Shown here in pieces: positions 41,601-49,940 of a stretch of DNA of 55,809 nucleotides. Origin of the DNA: F23-B02 sp963625655. Lineage in GTDB: Bacteria > Bacillota > Clostridia > Oscillospirales > Oscillospiraceae. The stretch spans positions 1-55,809 of the forward strand of contig CAVFTS010000011.1 in assembly GCA_963625655.1 (NCBI GenBank). The letters are read 5' to 3'. The notes beneath the pieces were generated by a model, which saw only the letters and a program-made list of their open reading frames with translations, ran no database searches and had not been told where the DNA came from. Numbering within the stretch: position 1 is the first letter of the stretch; every line of letters begins with the position of its first letter. Both the position numbers and the translations under genes were made by a program.

Positions 41601-43358
41601 GAGGAAAACGGCATAAAATGCAGACCTCTATGGCAGCCCGCTCTCCCTAAAAAAATAGAGCTTGAAAAAATTAGCACAGAGAAGTATAATAAACAAAATG
41701 CTGTCGTTTGTGCAGATCTCGGACTTTTGGACGATCCGAGTAATCAGAAGCAATTTACCTTGAATTTCGACTTCAGCCACTGCCGCAATCTTCTGATCGT
41801 GGGCGATCAGGGCAGCGGCAAGACCACGCTCATTCAAAGCATACTGTACTCTCTGACCTCCGACTATTCCCCGGAGGAGCTTAACTATTACATACTTGAC
41901 TACTCCAGCAGAATGTTCAAGGTTTTCTCTAATCTCCCGCATTGCGGAGGCGTGTTCTTTGAAGAGGATACGAGCCGTCTGGAGAGTCTCTTTAAGCTTA
42001 TCTCCTCGATCGTCACCGAGCGCAAAAGGCTTTTCACTGCGCTTGAAGTCGACAGCTTCGACGCTGCCTGCGCCGTGCAAAAGCTGCCCCTGATCCTTGT
42101 CGTGATAGATAACTTTGCAGGACTTAAAGCCTCAAAAATCGGGGATTCGCTTTCTTACAGACTGCACGAATATATAAAGGACGCCACCGCTTACGGCATT
42201 AAATACATTGTCTCATGCAGTCACGCAAACGAGATCGGCTCCAAGATAAAGCAGGAGCTTGGCAATCGTATTTGCCTGCACATGAAAGACAAATACGACT
42301 ACGGCGATGTGCTTGGCTGCAAAGTCAATTATGTGCCTACCGAAATGCCAGGACGAGGTATGTTTAATTACGAAGGCGCTCCACTCGAATTCCATGCGGC
42401 AATGTATGAAGCGTTTGCGGACGACAAGCAGCGAGTGCGGCTGCTTAAAGACGAGCTTACTAAGATCTTAGAGAATTCTGATTTTACCGCAAAAGCCCGA
42501 CGGATGCCGGTCATATCCGAGACCGCCGAATACTCCGAATTTTCAGATCAATTCAAAGCGGATAGGATTCCATTGGGCTATTCGAAAGCCAACGGGAAGC
42601 CGGTCGCTTTACCCTTACGCCAGCTTTCGAACCTGAGTGTCTACTGCGGCAATCCGAGCGGGGATCTTCCGGTCCTCAAGAATCTGCTCTGTGCTTCCAT
42701 GCGAAGTGCCACGGATATTTATGTAGTCAAAAGAAGCACAGGCAGTCTTTTTGACTTGCCGGAAATATCCGAAGTCATCGGCAGATATAAGCGGATCAAG
42801 TTCGTTTCCTGCGTATCTTCCGAGCTGGCCAAGCTGCAAAACGACATTATGAGCATGATCAAAGACCGTCAAGCCTTGCGTGCAAAGCACTGTCAGGACG
42901 AGCTGATAGACGAAAGCGCCGCAGAAAATCAAGCTGCATTAGACAAGTTTGTTTATTCAAAAACGGAGCCTGTTATGGTGCTGTTTGAAAAAATCTCTGA
43001 CGTGTCCGAAAATCTTGATATTCTTACGGGAATGCTGTTTGATCAAACGATGAATGTCACGGGTAAATACAATATTCACTCAATGGCTTTCTATGATCCC
43101 ACGGATTTTGAAAAAGGCAATCACGGTCTGTTTTTCGGAGGCTACAACATGGACGGCGATGCTCTTCTGCTCGGCGGAAGGTTTGATAAGCAGACGATAT
43201 GCGGCGCTATACCGATGTCCGAAAAGCAGCTTCCCGCAATGCTTCCGTTCAACACCGGCATTATGAAGTATCGGAGAAGGTATTATCCCATCCTTATGCC
43301 GTGCGGTGAGATCACCGTCGAAGCTCAAGACGAAGATACGCTGAACATTTTTGCATAA
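38616..43358 (+). CDS. essC: EssC-like FtsK/SpoIIIE ATPase of a type VII secretion system, with FHA domain
   Basis: The 1580-residue protein has an N-terminal region, then a canonical FHA domain (about 140-215) with GR at 149-150, SRRH at 164-167 and SSNGTF with N186-G187, so phosphothreonine binding is intact. A hydrophobic segment lies at about 290-323. ATPase domain 1 has Walker A GMTGSGKS near 718 and ISDEFAEL; domain 2 has GDQGSGKTT near 1064 and Walker B LILVVIDNFAGL; the third (about 1335-1560) has lost its Walker A lysine (CGNPSGDLPVLK). This is the EssC architecture, although Bacillus and Staphylococcus EssC usually have two FHA-like domains that do not bind phosphopeptides. It powers export of WXG100-type proteins and is flanked by them. 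Confidence 0.92.
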   Translation: MSTIDKFSDSPLTYDGRPDQRSSAPTRSANTEETSMQITLLSDTGSITSITLPCVSEGKYRFENCSRQDIRNLIYIEAKGGKWHVCCNAPISFISSDGSRVCDIPLCDRLLIPVENVGGDCVLYVENIGKDSSVFRKYMLTRSGSISIGRSDGNDIVYPNSLVSRRHALLNKTDGGWYIQDSNSSNGTFVNNRRISRSSLHTGDVVYILGLRLIIGPNFIAVNDGDNRAYIRSSILKPIDSVLSIGDEPPKGSVGENALFNRLPRHRTALAHTEITIEAPPLSMNSNKIPLLLRMGGSMAAGGISALSGHYTSLIGSVLFPLLNQKYSDKEKKEYEALRTEKYTAYLNGKRKEISDEVNAEQSVLNRNYPELEKVLNYPKTKTQLWERRNIDDDFLSVRLGSGRIPLIAEIDYPKQRFDMNEDELETQMYSLAETPVTLENVPITASLVENPVIGVTGDKSDRLELAHRLIMQTSILHSYDEVKLIFLLEPDDLAELEYIKYLPHTWDDQRAVRFIATSPSEAYQIGEYLKSEVEDDIARNRKFKDIMKMRPYYVIFAMSKRIFDGLEIIKEIMQKEDEENCGVSVIALFDDLPKECSLLFNAVCGGKSEITYLNQPERSSETFSLDPVNWAAASESMRILANTDLKIVTQAYSLPKTLTFLEMFGAGRLEHLNPLKRWHDNNPVKSLAAPIGIATDGSTFYLDLHQKFQGPHGLVAGMTGSGKSEFLLTYILSMAVNFHPDEVAFVLIDYKGGGLAGAFDDPAHGVHLPHLIGTITNLDGSTIQRSIMSIQSELLRRQRIFNEVKNITDEGTMDIYKYQRLYRNGAVSEPIPHLFIISDEFAELKQQQPEFMDNLISIARIGRSLGVHLILATQKPSGVVNDQIRSNTKFRVCLKVQDKSDSIDMLKRPEAAELKDTGRFYLQVGYNELFALGQSAWSGADYYPEDEVVVQLDDSVQFIDAVGSGLLEARPKTTRGASCGTQLVSAVKMLSDIAEENGIKCRPLWQPALPKKIELEKISTEKYNKQNAVVCADLGLLDDPSNQKQFTLNFDFSHCRNLLIVGDQGSGKTTLIQSILYSLTSDYSPEELNYYILDYSSRMFKVFSNLPHCGGVFFEEDTSRLESLFKLISSIVTERKRLFTALEVDSFDAACAVQKLPLILVVIDNFAGLKASKIGDSLSYRLHEYIKDATAYGIKYIVSCSHANEIGSKIKQELGNRICLHMKDKYDYGDVLGCKVNYVPTEMPGRGMFNYEGAPLEFHAAMYEAFADDKQRVRLLKDELTKILENSDFTAKARRMPVISETAEYSEFSDQFKADRIPLGYSKANGKPVALPLRQLSNLSVYCGNPSGDLPVLKNLLCASMRSATDIYVVKRSTGSLFDLPEISEVIGRYKRIKFVSCVSSELAKLQNDIMSMIKDRQALRAKHCQDELIDESAAENQAALDKFVYSKTEPVMVLFEKISDVSENLDILTGMLFDQTMNVTGKYNIHSMAFYDPTDFEKGNHGLFFGGYNMDGDALLLGGRFDKQTICGAIPMSEKQLPAMLPFNTGIMKYRRRYYPILMPCGEITVEAQDEDTLNIFA

Positions 43359-43376
43359 ACAGGGAGGTCAAAAGAG

Positions 43377-43562
43377 ATGAACGACCTTAATGAATGCCTC
43401 TACCGTCTAAGAAGACTCAAGACATTGATGGAAGAGGATCGCCAGCAATTTAAAAGCTGCTGTCAAGGCAATTTTGTTGACCCTTATGAAGCTACCCTTG
43501 ACGAAGAGCTTGAAGAATTAAATAAAATAGTCAGAACCATTGAAATTCAAATAAATAGTTAA
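43377..43562 (+). CDS. Small protein of the type VII-like operon, unknown
   Basis: The 61-residue acidic protein is mostly helical, with a CC pair (FKSCCQGNF) near residue 28 and an EELEELNKIVRTIEIQ C-terminal helix. It starts 18 nt after essC with a GGGAGG ribosome site and precedes the WXG100-like genes, so it is probably a structural or accessory piece of the secretion system. I see no known family. Confidence 0.6.
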   Translation: MNDLNECLYRLRRLKTLMEEDRQQFKSCCQGNFVDPYEATLDEELEELNKIVRTIEIQINS

Positions 43563-43576
43563 AGGAGGAATATTTA

Positions 43577-43884
43577 ATGGAGAAAATTTCATTGGATGAG
43601 GACGTGCTTTATTGTGGCATGAGGAGGTTCGGAACGAGCTGAAGCTCGTTACTGAGATCAACAGCAAGGTTGCTGCATGTGTGCTGGCACTTCAAGAGGA
43701 TGACGATCCCCTGATCCATGTCCTGCACAGCATCGGTGAAAAAATCGAGAATTACGGCAACATTCTCAGCAAAACTTTTTCCAACGCTATGGACGATCTG
43801 AAGAGCGGTATCGACAAGCTTAAGAAAGCTCACGAAGACCTCACCACTGATGCTGAAGTCACTAAATCTAAAATCGGAGGTTAA
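43577..43884 (+). CDS. WXG100-like helical protein with an apparent frameshift near its start
   Basis: AAAGGAGG lies 8 nt before ATG 43577, which encodes MEKISLDEDVL, but that frame stops after 21 codons. The rest (WHEEVRNELKLVTEINSKVAA onward, to 43884) is one frame back. One extra T in the TTT at 43608-43610 would restore MEKISLDEDVLLLWHEEVRNEL. The continuous part has two amphipathic helices separated by an acidic DDDP turn, as in WXG100 proteins, but the usual central WXG is not obvious. Either the base is lost, the assembly is wrong, or translation slips back one base. A TTG at 43612 is a poor alternative start. Confidence 0.65.
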
Positions 43885-43890
43885 TCTATC

Positions 43891-44232
43891 ATGTTAAAAT
43901 ATTCACAGAGCTTCTATCAGGGCAAGATAAATGAGCTTGAAGGCTACGCTTCAATGCTGCTCACTCATATCGATAATTTGAAGAATTACAAGAATCAGCT
44001 TCCTGAATTCTGGGATGACACTAATGGTCTGGCCACAGGAAGAGCGCTCGAAACTGCAATTTCTGACACCAAAAGTTCTCTTACCCAAATCCAGTTTCAG
44101 CTCGTCCAGTACAATAACATTGTTGAGCGGTACGGCGGAGCATCCGAGGAAGCTCAGCAGACCATCGAAAACGCCATTTCTGCTCTTGACGCTTTGGCGT
44201 CTCTTGCTCCTGCAGCAGCAGCCGGAGTTTAA
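43891..44232 (+). CDS. WXG100-family (EsxA-like) secreted protein
   Basis: The 113-residue protein is predicted as a helical hairpin with the turn at QLPEFWDDTNG (W41), which takes the place of the WXG motif, and ends in an Ala-rich tail. Length and shape fit WXG100 substrates of type VII systems, which dimerise and are exported through EssC. It lies 6 nt after the previous gene with GGAGG 10 nt before the ATG. The exact WXG is replaced by WDD, so the family call rests on shape and context. Confidence 0.75.
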   Translation: MLKYSQSFYQGKINELEGYASMLLTHIDNLKNYKNQLPEFWDDTNGLATGRALETAISDTKSSLTQIQFQLVQYNNIVERYGGASEEAQQTIENAISALDALASLAPAAAAGV

Positions 44233-44238
44233 TTTCCC

Positions 44239-44520
44239 ATGCCTTTTGTAATAGACGGTGATCGGCTGTCGCAGCTCATTCAGGTTCTTAAGGACGAACG
44301 GCGTGAAGTCTCCGCAATTGAACAGCTTTGCCCTTCGGCGGCTTCGGACTCCTTGGGCAACTACCGTTTTTTGCGGCAATATGTGCGAGATCAAACGGAA
44401 CGCATTCAACGTCGAATCGACTTTCTTGAATCAATGTATGAGACCGTCTCTAACACCACAAGCGTTGCCTCTCATATTGAGGACGCTATCTACACTCTCA
44501 ATATTTTAGACAAAATGTAA
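44239..44520 (+). CDS. Small helical protein of the type VII-like operon
   Basis: This 93-residue protein is helical throughout, with a Gly/Asn break near GNYRFLRQ and Arg-rich RDQTERIQRRIDFLE helix. It starts 6 nt after the WXG100-like gene. I do not recognise a family; it may be a second WXG100-type partner or a chaperone. No signal peptide or membrane segment is present. Confidence 0.65.
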   Translation: MPFVIDGDRLSQLIQVLKDERREVSAIEQLCPSAASDSLGNYRFLRQYVRDQTERIQRRIDFLESMYETVSNTTSVASHIEDAIYTLNILDKM

Positions 44521-44537
44521 ATCTGTTGGAGAACCAA

Positions 44538-44786
44538 ATGAAAACACTTGTAGATGTAGGTGTTCCTGCAATTTCAGAGCATTATGATGTCCGTATACCC
44601 ACGTTTCTGACGGTTCGTCAGGTAACGGAGCTTATAGCGAAAGCTGTCGAGGAGCTTTCAAATCAGACCTACAAATCATCCGGAACCGAATTTTTATGCT
44701 TTGCCGAAAAGGACATTTTGCTCATTAAGGACAAAGTGCTTGAGGAATACGGCATCCGCAACGGCGATCATTTGCTGCTGATCTGA
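44538..44786 (+). CDS. EsaB/YukD-like ubiquitin-fold protein
   Basis: The 82-residue protein has the beta-grasp pattern of EsaB/YukD: a first strand MKTLVDVGVP, the DVRIPTFLTVRQVTELIAKAVEEL strand-helix, and a final strand ending GIRNGDHLLLI. EsaB is a conserved cytosolic part or regulator of Firmicutes type VII systems. ATG 44538 is used because GGAG lies 7 nt upstream; a TTG at 44526 is in frame. It is the last gene before the operon terminator. Confidence 0.85.
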   Translation: MKTLVDVGVPAISEHYDVRIPTFLTVRQVTELIAKAVEELSNQTYKSSGTEFLCFAEKDILLIKDKVLEEYGIRNGDHLLLI

Positions 44787-44859
44787 ACGTTCCGCATTGT
44801 GATCCGTGCCGACGCCGGCGCTTTCCCCGCATGCATTTGCGGATTTAAACACAATAGCG

Positions 44860-44888
44860 AAAACGCACCCGTTTCGGGTGCGTTTTTT
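44860..44888 (+). terminator. Terminator of the PP2C-EssC operon
   Basis: A 12-bp perfect stem AAAACGCACCCG, 3-nt loop, ends in T6. It is 74 nt after the EsaB-like stop. Confidence 0.93.
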
Positions 44889-44932
44889 CGCATATTTTTG
44901 CGCAATATGTTCAAAAACGCCGCATATTGTCG

Positions 44933-44962
44933 TTGACATTACTTCCCACGAAATTATATAAT
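44933..44962 (+). promoter_or_regulatory. Promoter of the kinase operon
   Basis: TTGACA (44933-44938), 18 bp, TATAAT (44957-44962), both perfect, 55 nt upstream of the first kinase. The kinases are thus transcribed separately from essC. Confidence 0.85.
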
Positions 44963-45017
44963 AATAGAGAATATACATTTATACTAAACTGGCTTTCAAT
45001 AGTTTGGAGTGGAGTTA

Positions 45018-48000
45018 ATGGATATAAGCTATTACAAAAAATATGAACCTATATTCGGAAAGTGGCACATCGTCAGAGAGCTTGGCGAGGGCAGCTTCGG
45101 AAAGGTGTTCGAGATCGAACGCCGTGACTTCGGCGGCACATATAAGGCGGCGCTCAAGGCAATAACCATCCCGCAGAGCCAGAGCGAGGTCAAAGACATT
45201 TTGGCTTCCGGAATGGACGAGCAAAGCGTCACGTCGTACTTCAAAGGCTTTGTCGAGGAGATGATTGCGGAATTCGTGCTTATGTCGAAGCTCAAGGGTC
45301 ACAGCAACATCGTCAGCTACGAGGACCATGACGTCATACAGCATGCGGAGGGCATCGGCTGGGATATTTTTATCCGCATGGAGCTGCTCACACCGCTGCT
45401 CGACTATACACGCAAAAACGACCTCTCACGCAGCGACGTCATAAAGCTCGGCATCGACATCTGCAGGGCGCTTGAGGTCTGCCGCAAAAGCAACATCATT
45501 CACCGAGACATCAAGCCGCAGAACATTTTCATTTCCGACCTCGGCGACTTCAAGCTCGGCGACTTCGGCATTGCAAGAACGGTCGAGAAAACCATGGGTG
45601 GACTGTCGAAAAAGGGCACATATCACTACATGGCGCCCGAAGTATATAAGAGTGAGCCGTACGGCGCAAGCGTCGACATTTACTCGCTCGGCATCGTGCT
45701 GTACCGTTTTATGAACAACAGCAGGCTCCCGTTTTTCCCCACCTTCCCCGCTCCGATAAGGTTCACGGACAGCGATACGGCTCTGGCCCGCAGAATGGCG
45801 GGCGAGGCTGTCCCCTCTCCCGCAAATGCGGACGAGGAGCTGGCAAAAGTTATCCTCAAGGCCTGCGCATACAGCCCCAAAGACCGCTACCTGAATCCCT
45901 ACGACATGCGCCGTGATCTTGAGGCACTGCTCGACGGCAGAAGCGTCGACGTGTCGTCATCCGAAAAAACCGTCGGTGTTTTCGGCGGTACGGCGAAGGT
46001 CGATGCTCCCGCAGCGGAGCCGACAGACGTAAAAGAACCCGAACCCCCATCAAAGACAGCCGCATTTTTTGCCGAGCCGCTGCCGACGGCTTCTACCGTC
46101 GGGACCGTCGGCATCTTCACCGGCAGCAAGACTGCGCTCAAGGGCGAAACGGTCGGCATATTTAATTCCGGCAAAGCAAGCAATACCGAGCAAAAAGCCG
46201 CTGCCTTTGACAAAGCTGAAAATCCGCCCAAGCGTCAGGCACCCCGTTCATTCACGCTTGCAGGCGAAGGCGACAAAAAGGCGCTGATGGATGCGATCAA
46301 ATGCGCCGACATTGCGTCGGTGTCGCAGCTCCTCGCCAAAGGAGTAGACCCCAACTGCGAACGAACGCTTGACAACGGCAATCTCTGCAGCGCACTGTAT
46401 GAGAGCATCAGCCATTTCCCGAATGATGCGATCGCAAAGCTTCTGATCGAAGCCGGAGCCGACGTGGATTACGCTGCGACCATCAGCGGTAGCAAGGTTC
46501 CGGTTCTCACCGCCGCAATACACGCCGGCAACGTCAAAATATTTGAATACCTCCTTCGCAACGGTGCCGACCCCAACCGTGAACGAATATTGGATGACGG
46601 CAGTCGTTACAGTCCATTGATCGACAGTATCTCCGTGTGGCCGAACGATGAGATCGCAAAGCTCCTTATAGACGCCGGTGCCGATGTAAACTACATCGGA
46701 ACGCCTAAGGGTGTCAAATTCCCCGTCCTCCACGCTGCCATCAACAACGGCAATGTGCGAATGCTTGAGGTATTGCTCAACAAGGGTGCAAGCCTCACTT
46801 GCGAGCGAATCTTAGCCGACGGAAACCGCTACAGTCCCTTGCTCGACAGCATCTTAGTTTGGCCGAACGATGAGATCGCAAGTATTCTGATCAATGCCGG
46901 AGCCGATGTGAACTATATCGGAAGCGTTAGCGGTGTGAGGCTTCCCGTTCTCTCCGGCGCCATCTGCGAAGGCAACGTCAGGATGGTTGAACGCTTGCTT
47001 CACATGGGTGCAGACCCCAACTGTGAGCGAGTGTTGGCCGACGGCAGCCGCTACAGCGCATTAAGAGACAGCGCCACCGTTTGGCCGAATGCCGAGATCA
47101 CAAAGCTTTTGATCGAAGCCGGAGCCGACGTGAATTATGTCGGACTTCAAGGCAACAACAAAATTCCCGTTCTCTGCGGTGCGATCCATAAAGGTGACGC
47201 AGCGATCATAAAGCTTCTTCTCGGCAATGGCGCTGACCCCAATTGTCGGCGTATCTTTGATGACGGAGATTTTTCTTCTGCATTGATCGACAGTATCGCC
47301 GTTTGGCCAAATGCCGAAATTGCAAAACTCCTGATCGAAGCCGGAGCCGATGTGAATTATGTCGGACTTATGGACGGTGCCAAAATCCCCGTCCTCTCCG
47401 CTGCCATAAGCTGCGGCAAGGTGGAGACGGTAAAGCTTCTTCTCGGCAAGGGTGCAGACCCCAACGCCGAGCGAACGCTCAAAAACGGCAACCGCTGCAG
47501 CGCACTGGGCGACAGTATTGCCGTCTACCCCAACAACGACATTGCAAAGCTGCTGATAAGCGCCGGAGCCAATGTGAATTACGTTGAGCAAAACGGCAAC
47601 TTCCGCATCCCCGTCCTGTCAAGTGCGGTCAACAAGGGCAACGCCGAGATGGTGGCGCACCTGCTCAGCTACGGCGCCGATCCCAACGCAGAGAGAGTGA
47701 AGTCGGACGGCACGCTCCGTTACCTCGCCCTGCGGGACTGCATTGTCGAGTGTCCGAACAATGCAATAATGACAATGCTCATCAATGCGGGCGCCGACGT
47801 AAACTGCGTCGAAAAGAATTACAATTCCGAGACGCCGCTCCTTGCCGAAGCCATTTGGACGGGCAGCGCAGATCTGGTCGCATTCCTGCTCAGCAGGGGC
47901 GCAAATCCCTGTCGTGAGATTATATTCAATGACAAAAGCCGCTCAAGCGTGTTGCGAGACTGCATTCTCCGCTGGCCGAATGCGCAGATAATTGATCTGC

Positions 48001-48122
48001 TGTGTTCGTACATGAACCCGCTTCCGGATGACGTACGTGGTCTCAGCGTCAAGAAAAACGGTCTCTCTGCACAGACGTTGCAGAAGCTGAAGTTTGCGGG
48101 CTGTAAGGTGAAAATGTTTTGA
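45018..48122 (+). CDS. Ser/Thr kinase with TVG(I/V)F linker and ankyrin array (kinase 1)
   Basis: The 1035-residue soluble protein has an Hanks-type kinase domain (about 15-295): glycine loop GEGSFGKV (23-30), K47, HRDIKPQN (162-169), DFG (182-184), and APE. A linker (about 305-415) rich in Pro/Ala/Glu has three TVG(V/I)F motifs near residues 317, 363 and 378, and the shared FFAEPLPT block. Residues about 415-1010 form eight tandem 74-residue units, each a double ankyrin repeat with LLIEAGADVNY-like cores. No membrane helix is seen. ATG 45018 has GGAG 5 nt upstream. It should phosphorylate Ser/Thr in or near the secretion apparatus, with ankyrin repeats binding a protein partner. Confidence 0.92.
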   Translation: MDISYYKKYEPIFGKWHIVRELGEGSFGKVFEIERRDFGGTYKAALKAITIPQSQSEVKDILASGMDEQSVTSYFKGFVEEMIAEFVLMSKLKGHSNIVSYEDHDVIQHAEGIGWDIFIRMELLTPLLDYTRKNDLSRSDVIKLGIDICRALEVCRKSNIIHRDIKPQNIFISDLGDFKLGDFGIARTVEKTMGGLSKKGTYHYMAPEVYKSEPYGASVDIYSLGIVLYRFMNNSRLPFFPTFPAPIRFTDSDTALARRMAGEAVPSPANADEELAKVILKACAYSPKDRYLNPYDMRRDLEALLDGRSVDVSSSEKTVGVFGGTAKVDAPAAEPTDVKEPEPPSKTAAFFAEPLPTASTVGTVGIFTGSKTALKGETVGIFNSGKASNTEQKAAAFDKAENPPKRQAPRSFTLAGEGDKKALMDAIKCADIASVSQLLAKGVDPNCERTLDNGNLCSALYESISHFPNDAIAKLLIEAGADVDYAATISGSKVPVLTAAIHAGNVKIFEYLLRNGADPNRERILDDGSRYSPLIDSISVWPNDEIAKLLIDAGADVNYIGTPKGVKFPVLHAAINNGNVRMLEVLLNKGASLTCERILADGNRYSPLLDSILVWPNDEIASILINAGADVNYIGSVSGVRLPVLSGAICEGNVRMVERLLHMGADPNCERVLADGSRYSALRDSATVWPNAEITKLLIEAGADVNYVGLQGNNKIPVLCGAIHKGDAAIIKLLLGNGADPNCRRIFDDGDFSSALIDSIAVWPNAEIAKLLIEAGADVNYVGLMDGAKIPVLSAAISCGKVETVKLLLGKGADPNAERTLKNGNRCSALGDSIAVYPNNDIAKLLISAGANVNYVEQNGNFRIPVLSSAVNKGNAEMVAHLLSYGADPNAERVKSDGTLRYLALRDCIVECPNNAIMTMLINAGADVNCVEKNYNSETPLLAEAIWTGSADLVAFLLSRGANPCREIIFNDKSRSSVLRDCILRWPNAQIIDLLCSYMNPLPDDVRGLSVKKNGLSAQTLQKLKFAGCKVKMF
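46257..48050 (+). repeat. Eight-unit 222-bp tandem repeat encoding double ankyrin units
   Basis: The GCCGGAGCCGA-type core recurs at 46452, 46674, 46896 and onward, exactly 222 bp (74 codons) apart. Eight units can be counted from the NGADPN/ERxLxxG and AGADVNY segments. The edges of the array are approximate. Confidence 0.85.
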
Positions 48123-48152
48123 GTTTGGGATTTAGATAGAGAGGTTTTAAGT

Positions 48153-49928
48153 ATGGATACGAGCTATTACAAAAAATATGAGCCGATATTCGGGGAGTGG
48201 AGCATCGTCGGAGAGATCGGAGAGGGCAGCTTCGGCAAGGTGTTCGAGATCGAGCGCCATGACTTCGGCTACACCTACAAGGCTGCGCTCAAGGCGATCA
48301 CCATTCCGCAGAGTCAGAGTGAGGTCAAGAGTGTTTTGGCGGACGGCATGGACGAGCAAAGTGCGACCTCGTACTTTCACGGCTTTGTCAAGGAGATGGT
48401 TGCTGAGTTTGTGCTTATGTCGAAGCTCAAGGGACACAGCAACATCGTCAGCTACGAGGATCATCGTGTCGTCGAGCATAAGGGCGAGATCGGTTGGGAC
48501 ATTCTCATCCGCATGGAGCTGCTTACGCCGCTGCTCGACCATGTGAACAAGAACCCGCTCTCACGCAGTGACGTTATAAAGCTCGGCATCGACATCTGCA
48601 AGGCGCTTGAGCTCTGCCGCAAGAACAACATCATTCATCGTGACATTAAGCCGGAGAACATTTTCTACTCCGACATCGGCGACTTCAAGCTCGGCGACTT
48701 CGGCATCGCAAAAACCGTTGAAAAAACCACGGGCGGACTGTCGAAGAAGGGTACATATACCTACATGGCGCCCGAAGTCTACAAGGGCGAGGCGTATGGC
48801 GCAAGCGTCGACATTTACTCCCTCGGCATCGTGCTGTACCGCTTTATGAATAACAACCGCACGCCGTTTCTGCCCCCTTACCCCGCCCCGATAAAGTATG
48901 CAGACCGTGAGTCTGCCATGGTTCGCAGGATAAAGGGTGAAGCCCTGCCAGCCCCCGCAAATGCGGACGAGGAGCTGGCAAGAGTCATTCTCAAAGCGTG
49001 CGCATATAAGCCGGAGGAGCGCTACCGCAGTGCCGCAGATATGCGCCGTGACTTGGAGGCTCTGCTTGTCGGGGACGAGCAGCAGCCCGACCTTGAAAAG
49101 ACCGTCGGCGTTTTCAGCGGCAGAAGCACGGCAAAAGTCGATGCTCCCGCAGAGAAAATTGAGGCTCCTGCGGAACCCGCATCGGAGACCGCCGAGCCCG
49201 CATCAAAGACCACCGCATTTTTTGCGGAGCCGCTTCCGACGTTCTCTGACGTCGGAACGGTCGGCATCTTCTCCGGCAGCAAGGCAGCTTCGACGGAGTC
49301 CACGGTCCATGAGCCCGTGAAGCTTCCCACCGTGAGCGATGCACCTAAGTCGGAAAGTGAAATTGAGCCATGCGCACCCCCTCCCGAAAAGGAAATGCAG
49401 TCCCACACCGAGGACAAGCCTCAAAGCAGTACGGGCGATTCGGACAAGGCGGCAAAAAAGAAAAGGCTTAAACTACTGCCTGCCGCCTGTTATGTGCCGT
49501 CAATAGTGCTGACAACTGTGGTGGCAATTGCGCTGGCTGTACAAACTGATGGGGCGAGCCTTCTTGCGCCTCCAATCGTCGCTCTTTTACTCATTGCATT
49601 ATCACTACTATCCATTCCGCCCAAGACTTCCGGCTCCTGCGGTGATAGTCTTAAGTGGACATTCAACGACCGCATTTTGACGATTAAGGGCAACGGTAAT
49701 ATGTTTGACTACAATGATCTCGGCTTAAACTCAGCTCCATGGCGTAAGCTTGCCATCAAAGCAGTTGTTATTAAAGGCGGCGTAACAAGCATCGGTGATT
49801 ACGCTTTCAGTGGCTGCGTCTCTTTTGCCGACGTGTACTACTCCGGCTCCGAGACGCAGTGGGCAGGTATTAGTATTCATAAGGGCAACGAGGCTCTCAC
49901 ATCCGCCACGAAACATTACAATTCATAG
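48153..49928 (+). CDS. Ser/Thr kinase with membrane hairpin and BspA-like repeat (kinase 2)
   Basis: The 591-residue protein has the same kinase domain layout as kinase 1 (GEGSFGKV, K47, HRD at 162, DFG at 182), then a linker with EKTVGVF and GTVGIF and the FFAEPLPT block. Two hydrophobic segments (about 444-466 and 474-492) suggest a hairpin or one long anchor. The C-terminal 95 residues (CGDSLKWTFNDRILTIKGNG...IGDYAFSGC) resemble BspA-type leucine-rich repeat proteins. GAGAGG lies 8 nt before the ATG, and the gene starts 30 nt after kinase 1. Membrane attachment and a recognition domain suggest a sensor kinase. Confidence 0.9.
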   Translation: MDTSYYKKYEPIFGEWSIVGEIGEGSFGKVFEIERHDFGYTYKAALKAITIPQSQSEVKSVLADGMDEQSATSYFHGFVKEMVAEFVLMSKLKGHSNIVSYEDHRVVEHKGEIGWDILIRMELLTPLLDHVNKNPLSRSDVIKLGIDICKALELCRKNNIIHRDIKPENIFYSDIGDFKLGDFGIAKTVEKTTGGLSKKGTYTYMAPEVYKGEAYGASVDIYSLGIVLYRFMNNNRTPFLPPYPAPIKYADRESAMVRRIKGEALPAPANADEELARVILKACAYKPEERYRSAADMRRDLEALLVGDEQQPDLEKTVGVFSGRSTAKVDAPAEKIEAPAEPASETAEPASKTTAFFAEPLPTFSDVGTVGIFSGSKAASTESTVHEPVKLPTVSDAPKSESEIEPCAPPPEKEMQSHTEDKPQSSTGDSDKAAKKKRLKLLPAACYVPSIVLTTVVAIALAVQTDGASLLAPPIVALLLIALSLLSIPPKTSGSCGDSLKWTFNDRILTIKGNGNMFDYNDLGLNSAPWRKLAIKAVVIKGGVTSIGDYAFSGCVSFADVYYSGSETQWAGISIHKGNEALTSATKHYNS

Positions 49929-49940
49929 CGAGGCGGACTC

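Noticed and set aside
46257..48050. Regular repeats considered as a CRISPR array
   Set aside because: The 222-bp units are coding, in frame, and encode ankyrin motifs. No CRISPR array or cas gene is in the window.
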